Positions 40,676 through 49,622 of a stretch of DNA of 64,000 nucleotides are shown in pieces. The first letter of the stretch is position 1. The number at the start of each line of letters is the position of its first letter. The position numbers and the translations under genes were made by a program. The notes under the pieces were generated by a model. That model was not told where the DNA came from, did not search any database, and saw only the letters and a program-made list of their open reading frames with translations. This DNA comes from an uncultured Prevotellaceae bacterium (lineage in GTDB: Bacteria; Bacteroidota; Bacteroidia; Bacteroidales; Bacteroidaceae): contig CAMVIM010000012.1 of the NCBI GenBank assembly GCA_947167515.1, positions 1 through 64,000 on the forward strand, read 5' to 3'.

Positions 40676-42823
40676 TTATCTTTCGTCCGACATTTCCCTT
40701 TTATATTCTCTCACCGACTTGCCGCCCATGAAGCGATAAACGAGGGTGAATTGAAGGGCACCACGGTTGTTGCTCTCCCACGAATTGAAATAGTTGGTGC
40801 TCTGGATGGCCGGCGACACGACGGTAGTCTTGCTGATGCCATCGCCCCACTTGAGAGGAGAAATCGCCAAGAAACTGAGACTGAGACGGTCGTGGAAAAA
40901 AGTCTTGTCGATGGAGATATAGAGCAAATCATCTTTGTCGTTGATTGAATAAGTCTGTGGAGTAACCATCTTATTGTGGTTCATCTCGTAGGCCATAAAG
41001 GCTGTCAGGTGATACTTGCGGTTGTAGTATTGCAGCGAGGTCTTAAAGCGTAACTCATGGCCATGCTGGCTGAAATCCCCATACTTGGCACTGGGCATGG
41101 CAGCCAGCGCGTCAGCTTTATAGACGAAGTCCTTGGCGAAACGCTTGGTGAACGACACACTGACCCACGGCGAGAGGTAACGCGAGTTGACGTATGTGCT
41201 GGCAACGTAGTCACCATCCACACCACTGGGCAGACTTCCGTGCCGCAGTTCGCTGATGGCAGTAATGGTGTTGGGCGCGTAGGTCACACCTGCCTGAGCA
41301 TTGAAGCACCACCAGGCATCGAACCATACCTTCCACTGATGGCTGACGCTGGGGCGCAAAAACGGATTGCCACCGCTCCATGTAAGCGAGTCGGTGAAGT
41401 AACCGTAGGCCGATGTCTGGTTTTGGTTGGGATGACCGATGCCGTAGTCGTAGTTAAAGCGTATCCAGTTTTTCTCTGTCAGTTTGTGCCAATACATTGC
41501 GCTGATTGACCACACCAACTGGTTATCTCCGATGCCGTTACTCCATACATGTACCTGTTCTATCCTGCCGCCAACAGATGCCATGTTGTGTCCAATGCTG
41601 TCGAGCCGCCCCCAGAGGTTAAACCATCCATTGTTGCGAAGAAATCCGTTATTGTTAAGTTGTTGCTGACTATCGAAGTCCTTGCGTTCGTAATCTTTCC
41701 ATGTGTTGTGATAGCCAAATTGTAGTTGCAGACGGTTGTCATACCAACTGCGCCTTGCTCCAGATCGGAAGCGGGTATAGTGCATGTGGTCGTTATAGTG
41801 GTTGAGCAGAGTAAAGGTCGAGCCACGCTGAAAGGTATTATCGGGCGTGTTTCGATTATACACATAGTTGATGTCTGCTTCATAACTCCATGCTCCTGAC
41901 CGTCCCCGATAGAACAGGGCAGTGCTATGGTTGTGGTTATAGGTATTGTTGATGCTATGCACGTCCAATGTATCAATAGTACCAATATTCATGTGTCGCT
42001 GCTCCAACAGATAGTTTAGCTGGTTCTCGTCCCGGTTGTAGTCATATACGTAAGCCCACGACAAGGAGTGGTTCTTATTGAGCTGATAGTCCACTGAAAG
42101 ATTCACTTGATAGTCCACATTGTCTAACAGTTTCTCGTTCGTCTCGTCATTGTGCAGTACTCGCTCCGTCAGCTCTTGCATGGGGTAAGTGCGTTCATAC
42201 CACTCCTGAAGTACATTCTTGTTATCAGACATTCTCGTCACGTTGGCAACAAAATTCCATTTGTTTCTCGTGTAAGTGAAAGCACCACTATTGACAAACC
42301 AAAGGAACTTGCCTGCATTCGGTCCGGCAGGCATTAGTCTTGTACTGGCACGCAGATAGCCCTCATAGCCTTCATAGTTTTTCTTTGTCACCAGATTGAT
42401 GAGTGCATCATATCCCTCGTATTTCCCTTTCGGTTGATCAATGATTTCAACTTTCTCAAACCTTACATGATGTAGGTTCATCACGTAGCTGTAACCTTTC
42501 TCCAGACTATCCACCAGCACAATGATGTTTCGCTTTCCGTTATACTCCACGCTGTTATCCACCGCATTCCAAGTCAGGCCTCGAATGTTCCCCAGCATCT
42601 GTGCCGTGTTCCGTGCCCCACGTCGCATTTCCTTCGTAATAAATGCCGTGGTCCTGTCACCCTCCGTGCGAATGCTCGAAGCCACCACGCTCACCTCTTT
42701 TAGCGACTCGTTCCATACCACAGAATCACTTTGTACCTTCAACGTATCCATCTCCTGCGCCCGAGTTGTCAATGACATTGTTGTCAACAGGGCCACAAGT
42801 TTAAATCTAATAATCTTTCTCAT
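40676..42823 (-). CDS. Outer-membrane beta-barrel receptor-like protein
   Basis: A 715-residue outer-membrane protein. A signal peptide (1-22, cut after TRA) is followed by a plug-like domain (about 40-150: 'LKEVSVVASSIRTEGDRTTAFITKEMRRGARNTAQMLGNIRGLTWN...NIIVLVDSLEKGYSYVMNLHHVRFEKVEIIDQPKGKYEGYDALINLVTKKNYEGYEG') and a barrel with many aromatic-ended strands. It resembles TonB-dependent receptors of the OMP_b-brl_3 type but lacks the usual carboxypeptidase-like N-terminal domain. The substrate is unknown. The ECF sigma gene follows directly (65 bases), and both have the same promoter motif upstream. Confidence 0.85.
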   Translation of the reverse strand: MRKIIRFKLVALLTTMSLTTRAQEMDTLKVQSDSVVWNESLKEVSVVASSIRTEGDRTTAFITKEMRRGARNTAQMLGNIRGLTWNAVDNSVEYNGKRNIIVLVDSLEKGYSYVMNLHHVRFEKVEIIDQPKGKYEGYDALINLVTKKNYEGYEGYLRASTRLMPAGPNAGKFLWFVNSGAFTYTRNKWNFVANVTRMSDNKNVLQEWYERTYPMQELTERVLHNDETNEKLLDNVDYQVNLSVDYQLNKNHSLSWAYVYDYNRDENQLNYLLEQRHMNIGTIDTLDVHSINNTYNHNHSTALFYRGRSGAWSYEADINYVYNRNTPDNTFQRGSTFTLLNHYNDHMHYTRFRSGARRSWYDNRLQLQFGYHNTWKDYERKDFDSQQQLNNNGFLRNNGWFNLWGRLDSIGHNMASVGGRIEQVHVWSNGIGDNQLVWSISAMYWHKLTEKNWIRFNYDYGIGHPNQNQTSAYGYFTDSLTWSGGNPFLRPSVSHQWKVWFDAWWCFNAQAGVTYAPNTITAISELRHGSLPSGVDGDYVASTYVNSRYLSPWVSVSFTKRFAKDFVYKADALAAMPSAKYGDFSQHGHELRFKTSLQYYNRKYHLTAFMAYEMNHNKMVTPQTYSINDKDDLLYISIDKTFFHDRLSLSFLAISPLKWGDGISKTTVVSPAIQSTNYFNSWESNNRGALQFTLVYRFMGGKSVREYKREMSDER

Positions 42824-42843
42824 GTCAGTAAAATGTTTGATGT

Positions 42844-42883
42844 TTCTACTGACATATAGTTCATGTTCTCAAAAATATGTCGC
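42844..42883 (-). promoter_or_regulatory. Shared ECF-type promoter/operator motif, barrel gene copy
   Basis: GCGACATATT, 13 bases, ACTATATGT, two bases, GTAGAA on the minus strand, ending 21 bases before the barrel ATG. The 13-base spacer differs fully from the copy at 40621-40660 while the flanking elements are identical, so the match is not a simple duplication. Confidence 0.65.
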
Positions 42884-42959
42884 CGAAAAAGAAATAATGC
42901 TCCTTTAAGAATGTTCCCAGCAGGCTCATCCACTTTTCCCAACGAAGAACCTCTCCAAA

Positions 42960-44405
42960 TCAAATAAAAAGTTCATCTAATGTCACTTCATTGTTTACAA
43001 TGCTCTTGTGCATTCCGTCTGCCACACCGAATGTTGTAACAAACGTATTCACCAGTGCTTTTGTACATTTCGTGGCCTCACGGAAGATTGTCATCCGTTG
43101 GCGCAGTTTCTTTTCGTATATATCCTTTAGCTCATAAGGACCGACGCTGAACTTCATCTCGCAAAGATGCACCATGCGGTCTGCACGGTCGATGATAAGG
43201 TCAATCTGTGCGCCTTCCCTCTTGGCCGGGTCTTGATTGGCCTTGTCAGCCAATTGCCGCCAGGAGGAAACACTGGTTGCCATTCCGGAGATACCAAGCG
43301 CCCTCTTTATCTGCCCTACGTGGCAGAGGCAAAGCAGTTCGAACGCCCTGCCCATCCAGGCTTCTACGCTGTGCGACTGAAAATTATGGCTCCACCACTG
43401 TTCATCCCCCGACATATCTTCGGCAAGGAACTTATAATAAAATAAGGTGTAAAAGTCAACCAGCCTGTAAATGGCATCAGTTGACTTGTTGGGGAAACGA
43501 GCCATTTTGGCGATGAAGTCGCAGCGTTCCAGATTACGCAGTACAGCAGTGAGATTGCGCCCCTCTATTTTCAGAGCTTTCATCAAATCGTTTCGGGTCA
43601 TACCTTCTTTCTGTTGACTGAGAGTTTTTACCACAGAGATATACTGGTCGGCATGTTTGAAAAGTGCTGTATATAGTTCCTCAAACTCTATGCGGAGTGG
43701 GGCATTCGGGACAAAGCACAGCCTGTCAACATTTTGGACAAGACTCTGATTCGTCTTCAGCAGACTAAGGTAGAAAGGAACCCCGCCAAAGAGCATGTAA
43801 CACTGTGCTATCTGGTATCGATCCCATTTGCAGTGATGAGAGCGCAGGTATTCTTCCGTCTCTTTAAGGTTGAAGGGCCGTAGATAGATGTTTGCAGTGA
43901 TGCGAGCATGAAGCCCACCTTGGTTTTCAATCAGTTTGTCAACCATCCATGATGTTGCCGAACCAGACCCCACAAAGACAATATCGTTCCGACGGTTTGC
44001 CCACCCGTTCCAGAAATTCTCCAAGGCTTCAACAAAGTCTGACTTTTGTGTATCTATCCAAGGCATTTCGTCGAAAAACACTACTTTCTTCCTGTTGGCT
44101 GGAAGATTGCCAAGATGTTCCTCCAGCGCATCAAAGGCATCAAACCAGTCGGCATACTTTGGTACAGTCTTTAAACCTGCATACTGTTTCATGGCTTTCC
44201 CAAAGTTACGTAGTTGAACTCTTTGCGTGGAACGATGCGAGCCCACGAAACTGAAATCATAATTCATCTTGAAGTACTGATCTATGAGGAAGGTCTTTCC
44301 CACGCGCCTTCTTCCATAAACGATAACAAATTCCGAACGGTCTGACTCCATGCAGTCCCGTAGCATAGAGCACTCTCGGTCTCTCGCAATAAGCTTCTGT
44401 TCCAT
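42960..44405 (-). CDS. Archaeal-type AAA ATPase with DUF234 nuclease-like domain
   Basis: A 481-residue protein. The ATPase part (1-230) has Walker A 'VIVYGRRRVGKTFLID' (residues 28-43), Walker B 'KVVFFDEMPWID' (106-117) and sensor 'DIVFVGSGSATSW'. A winged helix follows ('LSQQKEGMTRNDLMKALKIEGRNLTAVLRNLERCDFI', about 265-302), and the C-terminal DUF234 part has 'GAQIDLIIDRADRMVHLCEMKF', a PD-(D/E)xK-like arrangement (D..., E-x-K). This family is widespread and variably present; its role is not established. It has its own promoter (44428-44436). Confidence 0.88.
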   Translation of the reverse strand: MEQKLIARDRECSMLRDCMESDRSEFVIVYGRRRVGKTFLIDQYFKMNYDFSFVGSHRSTQRVQLRNFGKAMKQYAGLKTVPKYADWFDAFDALEEHLGNLPANRKKVVFFDEMPWIDTQKSDFVEALENFWNGWANRRNDIVFVGSGSATSWMVDKLIENQGGLHARITANIYLRPFNLKETEEYLRSHHCKWDRYQIAQCYMLFGGVPFYLSLLKTNQSLVQNVDRLCFVPNAPLRIEFEELYTALFKHADQYISVVKTLSQQKEGMTRNDLMKALKIEGRNLTAVLRNLERCDFIAKMARFPNKSTDAIYRLVDFYTLFYYKFLAEDMSGDEQWWSHNFQSHSVEAWMGRAFELLCLCHVGQIKRALGISGMATSVSSWRQLADKANQDPAKREGAQIDLIIDRADRMVHLCEMKFSVGPYELKDIYEKKLRQRMTIFREATKCTKALVNTFVTTFGVADGMHKSIVNNEVTLDELFI

Positions 44406-44427
44406 ATTAATGATCTTTTATTTGCCG

Positions 44428-44436
44428 GCAAAGGTA
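44428..44436 (-). promoter_or_regulatory. -7 box of the AAA ATPase gene
   Basis: TACCTTTGC on the minus strand, 22 bases before the ATG at 44405. Confidence 0.6.
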
Positions 44437-44473
44437 CAAACAATTATTGAGAAAGAATTATTATTTGGCATAT

Positions 44474-44516
44474 TTTTGCCCCAAAACACGGAAATTATCT
44501 TGCTTATGGGGCAAAA
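44474..44516. repeat. Inverted repeat upstream of the ATPase promoter
   Basis: TTTTGCCCCA and TGGGGCAAAA pair over ten bases with a 23-base spacer, about 40 bases upstream of the -7 box. There is no T-run, so an operator is as likely as a terminator. Confidence 0.45.
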
Positions 44517-44569
44517 TAGAGCTAAAAAGTGAAGTCTGGGGGTAATATATCGATGAAGGCAGATGCTGA

Positions 44570-45046
44570 TATGGTTATGACTGCAAGCAGCCGGGAGAGG
44601 CTAATGTATATAAGGTGCTCATGTACTCCACCGAGGTGGAGAGCATCACGGGCAACGAGGGTGCAGTCATCAACGTGACTCTGGAGGCAGCGGAGAACAT
44701 GGAGGCTGGTGAGTACGAGGTGAGCCTCTCCAGCATCAACCTGACGACCACGGCGGAGAAGAAAATCTCGCCAGCCGATGTGACCTGTGTGCTGACCGTG
44801 CGCAACAGCATCCCGGGTGATGCCAACGGTGACGGTGTCATCGACGTGACGGACATTGTGGGCATCGCCAACGGCATTCTGGGCCATGCGAGCGAGTCGT
44901 TCGACGCGGTGGCAGCCGACGTGAACGGTGACGGCAGCGTGGACGTGACGGACATCGTGGTGGTGGCGAACATCATCCTGCACGACGGGGGCGCGAATGC
45001 CGCCAATGTGCGTGGGACGATGATGCAGGTGCTGGATCCGCAATGA
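44570..45046 (+). pseudogene. Fragment of a secreted cohesin-like/dockerin protein gene
   Basis: The frame (in-frame stop at 44567, first start GTG 44615) gives the end of a cohesin-like module ('GNEGAVINVTLEAAENMEAGEYEVSLSSINLTTTAEKKISPADVTCVLTV') and a type I dockerin with two calcium loops ('GDANGDGVIDVTDIVGIANGIL' and 'ADVNGDGSVDVTDIVVVANIIL'). No signal peptide or N-terminal domain is present. Just upstream, another frame reads 'MKADADMVMTAS', which could be the preceding coding sequence shifted by one base. The module matches residues 118-175 of the next gene, so this is the 3' end of a paralogue left after deletion. Confidence 0.65.
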
Positions 45047-45080
45047 AATCGTTTGGGAACGGAAAAGACAAGAAAAATAA

Positions 45081-45132
45081 AAAAAACATGTGCCTGCGGC
45101 AAACAGAGATAAAAAAACATGTGCCTGCGGCA
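45081..45132. repeat. Direct repeat between the dockerin fragment and the next gene
   Basis: AAAAAACATGTGCCTGCGGC occurs at 45081 and again at 45112; a degenerate third piece (CCTGCGGCTCGATT) follows at 45161. The stretch 45047-45248 holds no gene. A short GC hairpin CGCCCCGAAGGGGC lies at about 45217-45230. Confidence 0.6.
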
Positions 45133-45248
45133 CGATTTAACGAATTCAACGGATTTGGATCCTGCGGCTCGATTAGACAAGATTCAATCAGAAAAATCTG
45201 AAAAATCCGTTTAATCGCCCCGAAGGGGCATGTTGGAAAAAGAAGACA

Positions 45249-46472
45249 TTGATAAAACCAAGTAATATGAAGAAGATTATCATTTTATTGGCAGTGCTGA
45301 CCGCATGGTGCGGCCGTGCTGCGGCAGAAGGCCTCTCGGTGCAGAGCATCACCATCCCCAAGGGAGGGGAGGCCACGCTGGAGATTGCGCTGGAGAACCC
45401 CACGACGGAGTTCGCCGCATTCCAGTTCAATGTGGAGCTGGCAAGCGGCATCACGGTCGCCCTCAACGGGAAGGGCAAGCTGGACTACACGAAGGGTGAG
45501 CGTCTGAACGAGGACTTCACGCTGAGCATGTCACAGCCCGACACGGAGGTGAACACCTTCCGTGTGCTGGGCTACTACACGGAAACGCAGGCGATACCCG
45601 GAACGGGCGGGGCGGTCATTCAGATCACCCTCAAGGCCGATGCCGCGCTGGAGGAAGGTGAGGAGCTTGACTGCAAGCTCTCTGCCATCAACCTGACGGA
45701 GCCTGACGAGACGAAGCACACGCCGGCGGACATCCCCTTCACCGTCACCATCGGCGCACCTGCCGACACACGCGTGGTGCTGGACGAGACTTCCACCACA
45801 GCGCCCGCTGCTGCCACAGGTGTGGATGTGCGCGTGAAGCGCACCATCAAGGCAAACGAGTGGGGAACGCTCTGCCTGCCGTTCGCCATGACAGCGGCGC
45901 AGGTGAAGGCGGCGTTTGGCGAGGATGTGCAGTTGTTGGACTTCGCGGGCTATGACGTGACGGAAGATGGAGATGACATCGTGGGCATTGAGGTGAGTTT
46001 TGCCCCTCTCAGTGCGATAGAGGCCAATCATCCCTGCCTGATCAAGGTGAGCAGTCCCGTCAGCGAGTTCACGGTGGACGGCGTGGATATAGACCCTGAG
46101 GACGAGCCGGTGGTGGCGACGGTGAAGCGCACGAGAAAGGCGTGGAGCGAACTGATCGGCACGTATGTGGCCCAGACGGAGGTGCCGGAGAAGACGCTGT
46201 TTCTGAGTGGCGGCGATTTCTGGTATTCGACTGGGAACACGAAGATGAAGGCGTTCCGTGCCTACTTCGACTTTTTTGACGTGCTGACGGAGGTGGACGA
46301 GAGCTACGCCAACATCCGTTTCTGCATCGGGGGTGAAACCACGGGGATAAAAGCCACGAATTTCACGAAAGAGGATGGCTGTTGGTACACGCTGGACGGG
46401 CGCAGGCTCAGCGGCAAGCCTGCGGAGAAGGGTGTGTACATCTTCAACAGCAAGAAGGTTTCAATACGCTAA
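45249..46472 (+). CDS. Secreted cohesin-like protein with Prevotella-type C-terminal tail
   Basis: A 407-residue exported protein with a signal peptide (1-20, cut after AAA). Residues 22-175 form a cohesin-like beta-sandwich ('LSVQSITIPKGGEATLEIALENPTTEFAAFQFNVELASGI', 'GGAVIQITLKADAALEEGEELDCKLSAINL'). Residues 195-370 form a second beta-rich domain beginning 'RTIKANEWGTLCLPFAMT', frequent in secreted Prevotella proteins. The end, 'WYTLDGRRLSGKPAEKGVYIFNSKKVSIR', resembles a C-terminal tail common in exported Prevotella proteins and is perhaps a sorting signal. A surface adhesive or scaffold role is plausible. The upstream dockerin fragment and downstream small peptide gene are probably part of the same locus. 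Confidence 0.75.
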   Translation: MIKPSNMKKIIILLAVLTAWCGRAAAEGLSVQSITIPKGGEATLEIALENPTTEFAAFQFNVELASGITVALNGKGKLDYTKGERLNEDFTLSMSQPDTEVNTFRVLGYYTETQAIPGTGGAVIQITLKADAALEEGEELDCKLSAINLTEPDETKHTPADIPFTVTIGAPADTRVVLDETSTTAPAAATGVDVRVKRTIKANEWGTLCLPFAMTAAQVKAAFGEDVQLLDFAGYDVTEDGDDIVGIEVSFAPLSAIEANHPCLIKVSSPVSEFTVDGVDIDPEDEPVVATVKRTRKAWSELIGTYVAQTEVPEKTLFLSGGDFWYSTGNTKMKAFRAYFDFFDVLTEVDESYANIRFCIGGETTGIKATNFTKEDGCWYTLDGRRLSGKPAEKGVYIFNSKKVSIR

Positions 46473-46510
46473 GGAGAGAACTGAGAAAAATAGAAAAAAC
46501 AGACAAGACA

Positions 46511-46708
46511 ATGAAAAAGAAAAGATATGTGGCTCCCCTGGTGGAGCGCTTTGAGATGGAAAGTGAATTGCCAGTGTGTGTCAGTCCAGGTGTGACGGGA
46601 GCTGGCATGGGTTATGGCGGTGTGGATAAGGAGGGAGAGAAAGACCCTGGTGCCCAGCAGCGTATCATTGAGGATATGGAGGCTGGCGGCAGCGAAGACT
46701 TGTGGTGA
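46511..46708 (+). CDS. Small acidic, glycine-rich peptide gene
   Basis: A 65-residue frame from ATG 46511, 39 bases after the cohesin-like gene and followed by a strong terminator. The N-terminus MKKKRYVAPLVERFEMESEL has the 'MKK-x-Y-x-(A/S)P-x-(I/V)E' pattern of many short, uncharacterised Bacteroidota peptides. The middle holds 'VSPGVTGAGMGYGGV', and the rest is acidic, ending in DLW. It has no hydrophobic signal sequence. The combination of conserved leader-like N-terminus and Gly-rich core recalls peptide precursors, but no maturation enzyme is nearby. Function unknown. Confidence 0.6.
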   Translation: MKKKRYVAPLVERFEMESELPVCVSPGVTGAGMGYGGVDKEGEKDPGAQQRIIEDMEAGGSEDLW

Positions 46709-46740
46709 GGACGAGTACAATTAGATGTTTATTTGATAAG

Positions 46741-46780
46741 GCCCGGCGATGCGCATAAGCGTAGCACCGGGCTTTTTTTT
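46741..46780 (+). terminator. Terminator of the cohesin-like locus
   Basis: GCCCGG..TGC/GCA..CCGGGC forms a stem and is followed by eight T at 46773-46780, 33 bases after the small peptide stop. Confidence 0.85.
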
Positions 46781-46854
46781 GTCCTTCCTATCTGAGAAGG
46801 TCGAAGAAAAAACAAAGAATTGGGCTTTTTTTGAAGTTTTTGGCGCATGAGGCG

Positions 46855-46883
46855 TTGTAAATCGGGATTTTTATGTATTTTTG
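46855..46883 (+). promoter_or_regulatory. Promoter of malQ
   Basis: TTG at 46855-46857, 18 bases, then TATTTTTG at 46876-46883. It ends 25 bases before the ATG at 46909 and rules out a start at the upstream ATG 46873. Confidence 0.6.
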
Positions 46884-46908
46884 CACCCACAATAAATCTA
46901 AGAGAAAA

Positions 46909-49611
46909 ATGAAACTACGCTTTGAAATAGAATATCGCACCCTCTGGGGCGAGGAGTTGCGTCTGCAACTGTGGATGGTCGGAAAGAACAATCGGAAGAC
47001 GGCTGTGGATGAATATCGGTTGCAGACGGAGGACGGTGTGATGTGGAAGGGAGAGATGGAACTGGACGTGCTGCAGCCTCCTAAGGGCGATGTGGTGGCT
47101 TTGGAATATCAATATGCCATGTGGCGCGATGGGGTACTGGTGTGGACTGAATGGGAAGTGGCACCTCACCGGGTGGTACTGGACGGCATCACGAACCAAT
47201 ATGTGCTGAGCGACAAGTGGCGTCCCATCCCGGAGGATCTGCCGCTGTTCTCGTCGGCTTATACGGAGTGTGTGGGTGCGCAAGCCGATGACAATGCAGC
47301 CATCGACACGCTCTATTCATCGACGCTGCAGCTGCGCGTGGTGGAACCCCGACTGAAGAAAGGCGAATGGCTGGCTGTGTGTGGCAGCACCCCGCAGTTG
47401 GGCGACTGGAACCGTGCCAAACGAATGGCGCTCATCAACCTGCAGGAGTGGGCATTGAACATCGATGCGGACATGCTCTTTGACGAGGCTGAATATAAAT
47501 ATGTGGTGGTGGATAGTGAGAACCGCATCCTGCGATGGGAAAACGGACAGAACCGACGCATACGCTGCCCGAAACTGAACCCAAGGGAGATATGGATTAA
47601 GACGGACAATCAGGTGATGCTGAGCGGTGACAGCTGGAAAGTGGCGGGTGTGGTCATTCCGGTGTTCTCCCTGCGCTCGACAAGAAGTTACGGCGTGGGC
47701 GACTTTGGCGACCTGAAGCTGCTCATTCAGTGGGCAGTGCAAACGAAGATGCATGCCATTCAGATACTGCCCATCAACGACACGACGACGATGGGTTCCT
47801 GGCAAGACTCCTACCCCTACAACGCCATCTCGGTGTTCGCGCTGCATCCGCTCTACTGCGACCTGAACGCGTTGCCACAGTTGGAAGACCGCATGGCGAT
47901 GGAGAAGTTCATGATGAAGCAGCAGAAGATGAATTCGATGAAGGAGATGGACTACGAGAAGGTCATCTCCGTGAAGATGGACTATCTGCGAAGGGTGTAT
48001 GCACAGGAGGGAAAGGAAATACTGGAAAGCGAAGGTTTCAAGGCGTTCTTTGAGGGAAACAAGGACTGGCTGATACCCTATGCAGCCTTCTCTTATCTGA
48101 GAGATTTGTACCAGACGGCAGAGTTTGCCCGATGGCCCAAATACAGCACCTACAACAAAAAGGACATTGAGCAGCTGGTGGCAAAAGGCGGTGAGGCCTA
48201 CGAGGGTGTCGCCTTCTTCTATTATGTACAGTACCAGCTGCATCTGCAACTGAAAGACGTGAGGGATGCGGCTCGCAAGGAGGGCATCATCATCAAGGGA
48301 GACATTCCGATTGGCATTTCACGGACGAGTGTGGAAGCGTGGTCGGAACCGCATTTGTTCAACCTCGACGGACAGGCTGGCGCACCACCCGATGACTTCT
48401 CGAAGAACGGTCAGAACTGGGGATTCCCCACCTACAACTGGGAGGCTATGGCGCAAGACGGCTATCGCTGGTGGATTCGCCGATTCCAGAATATGGCGGA
48501 ATACTTTGACGCTTACCGCATCGACCACGTGCTGGGTTTCTTCCGCATTTGGGACATCCCACTACATTCGGTTCACGGTCTCTTGGGACAGTTCTCACCT
48601 TCGCTGCCGATGACGGTGGAGGAAATCGAGAGTTACGGAATGCGCTTCAACCCTGAACTCATGACTCGCCCTTACATTGCCGACTGGACGCTGGAACGCA
48701 TCTTCGGCTATCGTGCCGACTTGGTGAAGAGCATCTATCTGCAACCGCGCACCGACGGACGCTATGACCTGAAGGATGAGTATGCCAGCCAACGCAAGAT
48801 TGAGGCTGCTTTTGCCGGCAAGACTGACGAGGACAGTATTCAACTGAGGGATGGGCTGTACGATTTGGCTTCGTGTGTGCTCTTCGTCCCTGACAGAAGG
48901 CGTCCCGACATGTACCACCCACGCATCGCGGCTCAGAAGGACTTCATCTACCAGTCGCTGCTGCAACACGAGCGGGAGGCTTTTGACCGCTTGTACAATG
49001 ACTACTACTACAAACGCCACAACAAGTTCTGGTATGACGAAGCCATGCGAAAACTTCCTGCGCTGACTCAATGCACACGCATGCTGGTGTGTGCCGAAGA
49101 CCTCGGCATGGTGCCAGAAAGTGTGGGATGGGTGATGAACGACCTGAGGATTCTGTCGCTGGAAATTCAGACCATGCCCAAGTCACCCTACCTGCAGTTT
49201 GGCCACTTATGGGAGAACCCATACCGCTCTGTCGCCACGATTTCCACCCACGACATGCCACCACTCCGAATGTGGTGGGACGAGAACTCGGAACGTGCTC
49301 AGCAGTTTTACAACAATGCGCTCTACAAGGACGGAACGGCTCCCCACCCCGCTCCTGGATGGTTGTGCGAAGAGATTGTGTCGGCTCATCTGTTCTGTCC
49401 GTCGGCTCTGACCTTGCTGTCTTTGCAGGACTGGCTGTCGATGGATGAAACCTTGCGTCTGCCTGACCCCAATGGGGAGAGGATCAACATTCCAGCCAGA
49501 CCGAGACACTATTGGCGATGGAGAATGCACCTAACCATCGAACAACTGATTTATGCAACGCAGTATAACACCAGAGTGAGAGAGATGATTGAAAATTCGG
49601 GCAGAGGATGA
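46909..49611 (+). CDS. malQ: 4-alpha-glucanotransferase with N-terminal starch-binding domains
   Basis: A 900-residue GH77 enzyme (amylomaltase/DPE2 type) that transfers glucan chains between maltodextrins. Two CBM20-like domains come first: 'LRFEIEYRTLWGEELRLQLWMVG...' (1-105) and 'LQLRVVEPRLKKGEWLAVCGSTPQLGDWNRAKRMALI' (145-240). The GH77 barrel starts near 255 ('GVVIPVFSLRSTRSYGVGDFGDLKLLI'). The nucleophile Asp is in 'FDAYRIDHVLGFFRIW', and the acid/base Glu in 'LVCAEDLGMVPESV'. The start at ATG 46909 follows a promoter. It has no signal peptide, so it acts in the cytoplasm, presumably on products linked to the alpha-glucan operon at 21.6-26.4 kb. Confidence 0.95.
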   Translation: MKLRFEIEYRTLWGEELRLQLWMVGKNNRKTAVDEYRLQTEDGVMWKGEMELDVLQPPKGDVVALEYQYAMWRDGVLVWTEWEVAPHRVVLDGITNQYVLSDKWRPIPEDLPLFSSAYTECVGAQADDNAAIDTLYSSTLQLRVVEPRLKKGEWLAVCGSTPQLGDWNRAKRMALINLQEWALNIDADMLFDEAEYKYVVVDSENRILRWENGQNRRIRCPKLNPREIWIKTDNQVMLSGDSWKVAGVVIPVFSLRSTRSYGVGDFGDLKLLIQWAVQTKMHAIQILPINDTTTMGSWQDSYPYNAISVFALHPLYCDLNALPQLEDRMAMEKFMMKQQKMNSMKEMDYEKVISVKMDYLRRVYAQEGKEILESEGFKAFFEGNKDWLIPYAAFSYLRDLYQTAEFARWPKYSTYNKKDIEQLVAKGGEAYEGVAFFYYVQYQLHLQLKDVRDAARKEGIIIKGDIPIGISRTSVEAWSEPHLFNLDGQAGAPPDDFSKNGQNWGFPTYNWEAMAQDGYRWWIRRFQNMAEYFDAYRIDHVLGFFRIWDIPLHSVHGLLGQFSPSLPMTVEEIESYGMRFNPELMTRPYIADWTLERIFGYRADLVKSIYLQPRTDGRYDLKDEYASQRKIEAAFAGKTDEDSIQLRDGLYDLASCVLFVPDRRRPDMYHPRIAAQKDFIYQSLLQHEREAFDRLYNDYYYKRHNKFWYDEAMRKLPALTQCTRMLVCAEDLGMVPESVGWVMNDLRILSLEIQTMPKSPYLQFGHLWENPYRSVATISTHDMPPLRMWWDENSERAQQFYNNALYKDGTAPHPAPGWLCEEIVSAHLFCPSALTLLSLQDWLSMDETLRLPDPNGERINIPARPRHYWRWRMHLTIEQLIYATQYNTRVREMIENSGRG

Positions 49612-49622
49612 GGAACGGAACC

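Noticed and set aside
44530-44614. A start for the dockerin protein in the upstream frame (MKADADMVMTAS)
   Set aside because: That frame does not join the dockerin frame without a one-base shift, and no signal peptide is present; treated as part of a pseudogene.
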